A DNA stretch of 64,000 nucleotides, taken from assembly GCA_024233345.1 (NCBI GenBank), contig JACKPT010000015.1:1-64000 (forward strand), given 5' to 3'. Source of the stretch: Verrucomicrobiota bacterium (GTDB taxonomy: Bacteria > Verrucomicrobiota > Kiritimatiellia > CAIVKH01). The notes beneath the pieces are model-generated. The model worked only from the letters and a program-made list of their open reading frames with translations, searched no databases and was not told the origin of the DNA. Numbering within the stretch: position 1 is the stretch's first letter; each line of letters starts with the position of its first letter. Position numbers and translations under genes: made by a program. Positions 60,301 to 64,000 of this stretch are shown one piece after another.

Positions 60301-62931
60301 GTACCGTTACCCGATCCGGCGGACCCGATTACCGGATTCAGTGCCCTGTTGTTTGAAGATGTGTTCCTCAACAGCGGCTGTGATGAAATCATCGAAGCCT
60401 TCCTGAAATTGGAAGTGCAGGCCGGACCGGCGGCGGATATGGATGTGAAGGTCGTGGCGGAAATCACCCGATCGCTTGAGCACACCGATCCCGAATATGA
60501 AAGTGACACCGATACCAAAGAGCCGGGAGCCCGTATTGCCAATGTCGGGAATGAGTACTATGTGACGACCAATGAGGTGAACTTCACCATTACTGCCGGA
60601 TTTACCGGGGAGCAGGCGATCGACATCACCGAAGTCCTCAAAGAGATCATCACCAATCCCGCAGGTTGGGATTCTTCCACCCTGGGGTTTGTGTTCGAGG
60701 TAACTTCCGGAGGGGCGCAGGCGCGGATTCGGATCGATAAGTCCAAACTCGAGGTTGCCTTTATTCCCGATTACAAGATTGATGCGTACTGGGCGACCCC
60801 CAGTCTGATTGTGAATCGCTACACCACGGAGACCTTGGAATCCCGTAAATCGGTGGCGATGGCCTTTGACTACAATCGTGAACGACTTCTGCTGTTTGGC
60901 GGGATCGATGGCAATAAGGTCTTCGATAAGACTTATGAGGGAGAGCTCAGCTTCAACGGCGGATATGACCCGACTACGGTGACCTGGACGGAGATTCAAT
61001 CCGATCAGACCCCACCTGCGCGGTATGGTCATTCCCTCGTCTATGATGCCCGGAATCTCCAGTTCGTGATGTTTGGCGGCTTTGACATGAACCACCAACC
61101 GCTGAACGATACCTGGATCTACACCCCGCCGGGGGTGGATGAAACCGGTACCACCGCAGGAGCCTGGGCGGAAGTGACCGATTTGATTGCGCCGGATGTT
61201 CCGCAACCGCGAGGCGGCGCAAGCATGATCTATTATGGTGATTTTGATTACGACCGGGGTCTGGAAGAATATTCGGCTGCCGCCAACAAACAGCGGGTGA
61301 TCCTGTTTGGCGGTACCGATGGCAAGACCTACTTCAACGATACCTGGGTCTTCAATGACAACCGTTGGATTCTGGTCCAGCCGGTGGGTGAGCAATCCCA
61401 GGGACCAACCCCTCGCGCCTTTGCCTCGTTTATCTATGCCCAGAATGGCCGAACGCTTCCCGACCCGGTGGGTGACTTCAGCACCTATCGAAATGAAGAT
61501 TCGATTCCTCCGGCCCAGATGTCCGCCTTCCTGTTCGGCGGCCGTACCGGGACCATACCCACCGGTCGGGATACGGATATGGATCTGGTTGACGATGGGG
61601 TGGAGCATTCCCTGGGTGGGACGGATGCCGGCCGGGATCCCCGGTTGAACTTGCTGGTCAACAAGGATTCCGCCACCGAAACCTATCCCTTTGCCTTCAA
61701 GCCAATCGGCTCCAAGTCCTCTTCGGCGCTGCTGCCCCGGGGAACCATCGCCAATCTGGAAGCCCTTCGCCATGACGATGGGATCTACGCGATTGGTGCC
61801 GGACTGCCCTGGGAAAGTCATCCGGATGATTTCTCGACCGGCACGGTCAGCGGGGGTGCGCCGGATCCCGGTGTCGATGCCCGGTTGCCCCAGCAATCCA
61901 GCCTCTGGTATCACCGGTTTGGCGGCGAGCTCTTCGGGGATGAACGGAATGTATGGGATCTGGGGGTACCGGATAACTCGGTGAATGTGGAGGCCGCGCC
62001 TCCATATGCCTATAGCGGGCGATGGGTCTACGGAACCAAGCTGGATGGCTATTATGGCAATGATTCCATCATGGAGCTCTACTCACCGAGGTTTGATCTG
62101 GTCTTGACCGCCGACACCAACGGCAACTGGGGCTCGGCCGATTCCACCTACACCAACAATCCGAACTCGTTCTTCCTCATCTTCCATGAATGGCTGGATC
62201 TGGCGGACAGTGGCGACTATGTGAAGGTGGATATGGTTCGCCCTTCGACACCTGCGGATGTCGCCAACCGCGTTACCGGTACCAACAAGGTGGATGTCAG
62301 CGTGGTGCCGGCCCGGAATTCGATGCACAATACCACCGGCGAATGGCGCCGGATTATTGCCCCGCTCAACATCAGCGGTAATGAAAGCAATCTGTTCCTG
62401 AGATTTACCCTGACCTCGGATTCCGACGGGGTGGCCGGGGGCTGGTATATCGACGATATCGCCATCGCCCAAGGCGGGGAAATCTCCGGCATTCTCACCA
62501 ATGGGGGCCCGGGGGCGACCATCGAGCTGCTCGGTGCCAATGATGGGTATCTGTACGCCGAAGGAATCACTTCCGAGGACGGGGAGTTCGGGTTCGGCTT
62601 GCTGCCGATCGGGAACTATGTAGTGGCCTCTTCCACCTCGACCAGCACGCCGGTTTCGGTGGTTAGTGCACTCTGGATGAGCAACGTCACCCTGGATCCG
62701 GTGAATTTGATGTTCAGTTTGATGAATGTTCAGATCATGCTGGATGCCGTGACCTGGGAGGCCATGATCAACGAGCAGTATCTGGTTCAATATGCGGATG
62801 GCATTTCCAGCACCAATTGGATGGATCTGGGCGGGCCGGTCACGGCGACCAGTGATCCGATGTCCATCAACGATACCAACACCCCGTCCGGATTGAGGTT
62901 CTACCGGGTCTGGCTGCTGAATCAGCCCTAG
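51301..62931 (+). CDS. Giant multidomain subtilisin-like (S8) secreted protein, 3,876 residues
   Basis: Signal peptide (LVLVASLALAIP). Residues 40-115 form an STN/secretin-N-like domain (ARLGDVANVLEQQLGLRLSI). The S8 protease has Asp382 (VIGVTDSGID), His429 (NGHGTHVAG), oxyanion Asn541 (AAGNDG) and Ser667 (SGTSMATP). A beta-sandwich (about 760-880) follows, then a propeller-like region (884-1270) and an Fn3-like domain (about 1275-1380). Thrombospondin-3-like calcium loops lie at about 1386-1490, 2081-2150 and 2255-2610 (DTDGDGMLDGDEVG type). A CarboxypepD-like domain is near 1690-1770, a PEGA-like domain near 2000-2080, and a C-type-lectin-like domain at 2624-2760 (CTWWDAYAMAQ, GRLATFAST). 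Five or more kelch repeats (about 2800-3420) are interrupted by a DNRLRE-like domain (2980-3160), and a second carboxypeptidase-regulatory-like domain lies near 3727-3787. The C-terminal about 55 residues (STNWMDLGGPV ... GLRFYRVWLLNQP) resemble the other exported giants. All protease residues are intact. Confidence 0.88.
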   Translation: MFSMIARTRSVLSFSLVLVASLALAIPSSESQFEEPGKIVIHENQGQFDVRIEQARLGDVANVLEQQLGLRLSIPEELADQKVTLRGHGLSTEDILANLGDSMAMVFEQEGEGLRLVSAQLTSQQDEVAGDAYEDDPTAEVMRLQGHRLTNVRKDRPIGAAARNPRALALKNALIDTERAARSGISVQVPEALTASEDSEWKIVQFDQPVSQADLDALAAAGFVRGHYVPNNAFAVRVAPGQEDDLAALPNVYHIEPYHPYYKLSEPVLAHLLGDANPEQEALVDEGRFNVVTFHGETDLKSLGRGVTVVKETVLDDRKVVEITAPKEQLLALARNDAVQWLETTAVLKPMNDTGKKKIRGVALQERLPQFTGKGVVIGVTDSGIDVNHQGFALQPGLPTGLGQNTRVSYYINEASVTTDGVIGDNNGHGTHVAGSILGNGALSSTANSVPGSDGPPYAEGQFAGMAPDARAVIIEDFNAFSYSEQVAIAYTNKARLSNNSWGASVYEYTSDSLSWDLLVRDALPDVSGRQEFIAFFAAGNDGQGGDDGLNGSPETVGTPGNAKNVITVGAMEQRRYANNLSGIYDLTDTDWQIASFSSRGPVELYNEAGSDTRIKPDIVAPGVYVLSTQSKDTNPDQLINPISLSDDYKSGNVDTGTNYAFYSGTSMATPLTTGAGALFYEYYTNKFGTVPSPAMMKAALIAGARMVNTLVYQYPQATPFVEVVDQGWGRVDVLRSAQGSLIQPSDDLIMIDQSSPIQTEQFFSQQITVNPGDGGLKVVLTWTDPPGNPANSIQLVNDLDLLVLAPGGGGYIGNRFDLDGVSSRLFPVADPVLGDEHNNVEVVLIPDPIPGTYTIRAYGYSVPEGPQDFAMVIMKGVGTERRSEGDSPAITVDETGQPYVAYSGFDVGGNRNIFVKQWRGDMGDLSDFGEWKRLDDNWFGLKSSASGTGVSLTLEDSRKPTIAVRDGKIYVAWLQAGSHTNIYMRMYDGSNWQELGGSASGDGVSQQTTYAPTDPKIAVGADGLPVIAWRQQSLTNIKIVAKKWNGSSWVGLGGSDVGIGDSNQSVAPTLTINSFGNPVVAWSELLTQLIHVWQWNGAAWVNLGQQGNLPFTEMPHIDAGPNGDLYLTWIQTTAVQNPNQIFASRRTGGSWQAMGNSLTYPGISASTSTVTRPFNPNISYSAQPFPRVFVSYLSGTGTNAMVNVKQYDFATWSGVAGAGTKPGVDEFNGGATNLVMDSTALGVPVVAFDTDGGIGIQETVTYGLVADIIAPTFEGLTKAVGGTNNEVVLTWRAAGDNLSTGITYRIYMGTNKYACYDVPMCNPADVFANQIATVANLTNFTVNGLANYENRCFGVRSVDASGNADTNTVILYAGPEASGVDCFDLDTDNDGLPDWWENSFGQGNPAADPDGDGLTNSNEFQYATDPLRSDSDSDGISDADEINLIGTLPSVADSDGDGLDDNHEFTLGSDPVDADSNDNGVSDGDLVRMGYPDPTLAIEVYSRLYVETFEANSPSRTNWSKVVPNQQYPLNFWHLSDAEPSPNTTGIQRFNDHSTNTSYRMAVDITRTNPAASYQVGTNLWIAGLASPMIDASTNDNLYVWWKEYYDLEPNKDFGEVQARASGDTNWIVVSVPVTGNSGAWVNNRADLSMFAGQSNVQIRFVFTANGVNNQHHGWYVDDVQFISGANNLVGWVRDIWGRPVLGAKVEIIGIGIVTNVAGGHGVAAAGKIFGEAFTAADGSYQVQGLPRGQFYAKASHATYQAEFWNGELFNPTYDFGNEANPGVFRIDDVGPGGIVDLTAGVGPEVDFELEFGTSPSFITAVATPALPVYLNFNRSLQSWNGSTSSPALVALQTIPGPPVDNQADWDTNPVAPNFYSSASAGETFMGLGGTLWNTPPVRTDIRQGELVHAYMGTNGGRGVVFVASLDGISRSIYINGSDTGADTPAQIAVQAGEHLIQIAGPGEADNIVKIVQVPLGVRTNIAFTAADLYGDAGSLSLQTIDVDGNDLQGASIYLNGRLISTNSVSGLSRSTSPATLGGLVAGTYAVSFALDGYKTSATRLFQVVPGESTLVKLTLYEDDLDRDRVGDATEISAFTNRFAQSGIGDADADGFSNAGEFAMRGQYGIELDPNNPDTDGDGMLDGDEVGYDGFLVNPGGHIYYAATHLATNAIEGYDTLRLRFVGRYLEGIWNFGDLLPTVVSVDGDRAETTNVVHTTPVPPTVESAQTVVGSLPSNVIAKAVSLGNPAGVRVFGDTDPSLVDTDGDSLWDGFEFAYLAMTNVFNDVIRILDPIHFGEGDWDPDADELINALEFLGKDGVANTNDWTNPRDNDSDDDLMPDGWEYHYGLDALDDSDALSDEDADGLLNVQEYQNGTDPLLADTDADGLLDGLEILYGADPLNADTDGDRLIDGWEVQLGTDPAVADTDEDGMPDGFEVLDAFGALLAPDQRLNPLDPSDADDDYDGDGLSNLEEYLVRDGGAGNQPDGVVWEYSTNPFNPDTDGDSMPDGWETYYGLHPMDPTVDKDGNTVLQNRALGTSGDLDGDGVWNLREFNIRFYLNPDADDYAILDYSTDPRDPDTDDDGLGDGEEDRIFRSHPHRQDTDKDHLIDGADLTNRWSETESTLRLSEFELIACGTCTWWDAYAMAQVPHPEYTNIFGRLATFASTENGEAEYGYVVSNLLGGGETAIALGATNLTDSALNWNWVGDEYESLDDELLFLALTSVADETNALVMDGTGVLGSQLATNTISHYLVEWEFVPQITNHYDQALNDLWQLTWCDLCDLPSWRKVEPSTNSPLPSPRWGAAATYIPVFETKNPRNDNNGNVLLDNRQLVVFGGRDGVTRNRDVWEFVVRSNMWIKSNASLRRSNVATFYDGLSEFSAVSVFGYKNTKSGACPCDNYDCDGSDFALPKNRPWGGEDDSSPSFDWTYLFGGWDDAHGYFENHRFYKSTDDPRELRETRDAVEGNGVTEYTRDGQLRAEAVNDDLEFIMGSAGQTFQFVPLPDPADPITGFSALLFEDVFLNSGCDEIIEAFLKLEVQAGPAADMDVKVVAEITRSLEHTDPEYESDTDTKEPGARIANVGNEYYVTTNEVNFTITAGFTGEQAIDITEVLKEIITNPAGWDSSTLGFVFEVTSGGAQARIRIDKSKLEVAFIPDYKIDAYWATPSLIVNRYTTETLESRKSVAMAFDYNRERLLLFGGIDGNKVFDKTYEGELSFNGGYDPTTVTWTEIQSDQTPPARYGHSLVYDARNLQFVMFGGFDMNHQPLNDTWIYTPPGVDETGTTAGAWAEVTDLIAPDVPQPRGGASMIYYGDFDYDRGLEEYSAAANKQRVILFGGTDGKTYFNDTWVFNDNRWILVQPVGEQSQGPTPRAFASFIYAQNGRTLPDPVGDFSTYRNEDSIPPAQMSAFLFGGRTGTIPTGRDTDMDLVDDGVEHSLGGTDAGRDPRLNLLVNKDSATETYPFAFKPIGSKSSSALLPRGTIANLEALRHDDGIYAIGAGLPWESHPDDFSTGTVSGGAPDPGVDARLPQQSSLWYHRFGGELFGDERNVWDLGVPDNSVNVEAAPPYAYSGRWVYGTKLDGYYGNDSIMELYSPRFDLVLTADTNGNWGSADSTYTNNPNSFFLIFHEWLDLADSGDYVKVDMVRPSTPADVANRVTGTNKVDVSVVPARNSMHNTTGEWRRIIAPLNISGNESNLFLRFTLTSDSDGVAGGWYIDDIAIAQGGEISGILTNGGPGATIELLGANDGYLYAEGITSEDGEFGFGLLPIGNYVVASSTSTSTPVSVVSALWMSNVTLDPVNLMFSLMNVQIMLDAVTWEAMINEQYLVQYADGISSTNWMDLGGPVTATSDPMSINDTNTPSGLRFYRVWLLNQP

Positions 62932-62947
62932 GTCGGTGGTGGTGGGA

Positions 62948-62980
62948 TCCGCCTGTCGGTCGTTTGGGCCTAGGCAGGCG
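62948..62980 (+). other. Hairpin after the giant gene
   Basis: CCGCCTG (62948-62954) pairs with CAGGCGG (62974-62980), with a 19-base loop and no T tract. It may act weakly as a terminator or stabilise the transcript end. Confidence 0.3.
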
Positions 62981-63096
62981 GTGAATAAATGAAGCGGTTT
63001 AAGGTTTGACCGGCACTGGGTCGGTTGTCTAGGCTTGCTGAGCTTTTGAGCGAAATTTGATCGGACGGAAAACCTGATTCGGAGAAGGAGTTGAAG

Positions 63097-63948
63097 ATGA
63101 TTGTGAAACGTAGCGTGTTGGCAGTTGCCGTGATGGGTGCTGCGCTGATGTTCAGCGGTTGTGACTGGAGCAGTGGCGGTGGTGCAACCTCCTTCAATAC
63201 ATCCCGCGGGGCTGGAGTCAGTATCAACCTTTCCGGCGTATACCGGGGTGAATTTCCGGGTGGACGTGCCGTGCAAACCACCACGGCAGGGAACATCACC
63301 GCATTGACCATCCGTCAGACCGGTAACCGGGTTGAAGTGACGGATAATCAGGGCTCGACCTATGTCGGAACGGTCGGTTCCCCCGGTCTGGTCTCCCAAC
63401 CGACTGCGGACGGAACTTATCCCGCCGGCGCGGAATTGGCTCAGGGGCAAATCAACTTCTCGGGTAAGGACGGGGTTTCCGCCAAGGATATTGAGTTTGT
63501 CGGCATTATTCACGTGGTCGCAGTCACGGATATCCAGGGGAACAGCCGGGTCAGTTCCCAGACCTCGGCGAATGCCTCACGGGATGAAACCACACGCACG
63601 ATTCAAAATGGGGATGGAACCTCCACCACCGAGACCATCCTGACCATTGGCACCCCGGATGATCCTTTCTATCAGGTTACGACAACGACTGTGGTCACCG
63701 AGGACAGCACCGGCCGGGTGATCAGCAATACGTCGACCACGGAAGGCGGGACGACGACCACTCAGTCCACTGAATTTTCCATTACCGAGGCCACTTCCCA
63801 GTATCGTCTGGAAGGTACCTGGGTGGAGCTTGGCGGCAAGACCTCCGGGGTGCAGGCCCGTTCGGCGGGGACCTCCGGCTTGATCACGACCACCACCGAG
63901 GTGGCCAATGATTCTCCCACCCCAACCGCGCAGGTCACTTTCTTTTAA
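63097..63948 (+). CDS. Thr/Ser-rich exported lipoprotein of unknown function
   Basis: A 283-residue protein. The start is taken at the ATG of 63097, with GAAGGAG six bases before it; TTG 63091 touches the site. The signal ends LMFSGC, giving lipidated Cys22. The mature part is beta-rich and very high in Thr, Ser and Gly, with TTTTVVTEDSTGRVISNTST type stretches, suggesting a surface-exposed, possibly fibrous lipoprotein. Nothing in it is recognised as an enzymatic domain. It follows the giant protease gene by 165 bases in the same direction, with its own strong terminator, so it is probably a separate transcription unit. Confidence 0.75.
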   Translation: MIVKRSVLAVAVMGAALMFSGCDWSSGGGATSFNTSRGAGVSINLSGVYRGEFPGGRAVQTTTAGNITALTIRQTGNRVEVTDNQGSTYVGTVGSPGLVSQPTADGTYPAGAELAQGQINFSGKDGVSAKDIEFVGIIHVVAVTDIQGNSRVSSQTSANASRDETTRTIQNGDGTSTTETILTIGTPDDPFYQVTTTTVVTEDSTGRVISNTSTTEGGTTTTQSTEFSITEATSQYRLEGTWVELGGKTSGVQARSAGTSGLITTTTEVANDSPTPTAQVTFF

Positions 63949-63970
63949 CTCCTGACGGTGTGCCGTTTGA

Positions 63971-64000
63971 AAGCCCGGTTGACGTAAACCGGGCTTTTTT
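63971..64000 (+). terminator. Rho-independent terminator of the lipoprotein gene
   Basis: AAGCCCGGTT (63971-63980) pairs perfectly with AACCGGGCTT (63987-63996) around a six-base loop, followed by Ts to the window end. It lies 22 bases after the stop codon. Confidence 0.85.

Overview
The window is one contiguous stretch of bacterial chromosome with GC-rich coding sequence. Gene content and style suggest a member of the PVC superphylum (Verrucomicrobiota or Kiritimatiellota). The reasons are abundant FTLIE/FTLVE-type pilins, very large secreted proteins with thrombospondin type-3-like calcium loops and kelch or lectin modules, FGE-fold proteins, and intergenic islands of short-period repeats. 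This placement is inferred from family style. No rRNA or tRNA gene was seen that could confirm it.

Region 1 (1-22.8 kb) is dense, ordinary housekeeping DNA. It starts with the end of a PqiB/MCE-type lipid-transport gene and its lipoprotein partner. A polyphosphate kinase 2 gene follows, convergent with a phosphate-selective-type porin. Then come two tandem FGE-fold proteins lacking the formylglycine-enzyme cysteines, gcvT, an unassigned membrane protein, a small membrane protein, malQ and a SAM-methyltransferase-like gene. A long co-directional run starts at zwf: zwf-pgl-chrA are translationally coupled, followed by a TPR/LysM lipoprotein, two proteins with C-terminal membrane anchors, ogt, murG-murC-ddl, a cupin, a type-4 uracil-DNA glycosylase and rluD. 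Coupled ATGA junctions are frequent.

Region 2 (22.8-26.0 kb) is a mobile-element island. A block of short hairpins is followed by an intact REP-associated (IS200-like, Y1/HUH) transposase gene, then a complete IS1634-type insertion sequence with visible terminal inverted repeats. Two more copies of the hairpin block come after it.

Region 3 (26.0-42.6 kb) encodes a C-terminal processing protease and TsaD. A type IV pilus / type II secretion-like machine follows: a PilB/GspE ATPase, PilT, a second PilB/GspE ATPase, a PilC/GspF platform protein, and seven pilin-like proteins including GspH-, GspI-, GspJ- and GspK-like members. No secretin or PilM-N-O-P genes are in the window. Composite low-complexity repeats interrupt the cluster and bracket two accessory modules, a four-helix-bundle gene and a small ORF plus minimal nucleotidyltransferase pair.

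Region 4 (42.6-64 kb) encodes exported proteins. They are a 1,253-residue beta-rich protein, an 807-residue propeller/DUF11/thrombospondin-3 protein, a coiled-coil protein, a 3,876-residue subtilisin-like mosaic protein and a Thr-rich lipoprotein. The three largest end in loosely similar W...Y[RS][VI] modules. They may be clients of a terminal-branch secretion machine, possibly the adjacent one, but that is a hypothesis.

The items most worth a second look are the composite repeat element and the cassettes it brackets, the hairpin blocks beside the RAYT gene, and the pairing of a pilin cluster with giant secreted proteins that share a C-terminal module.
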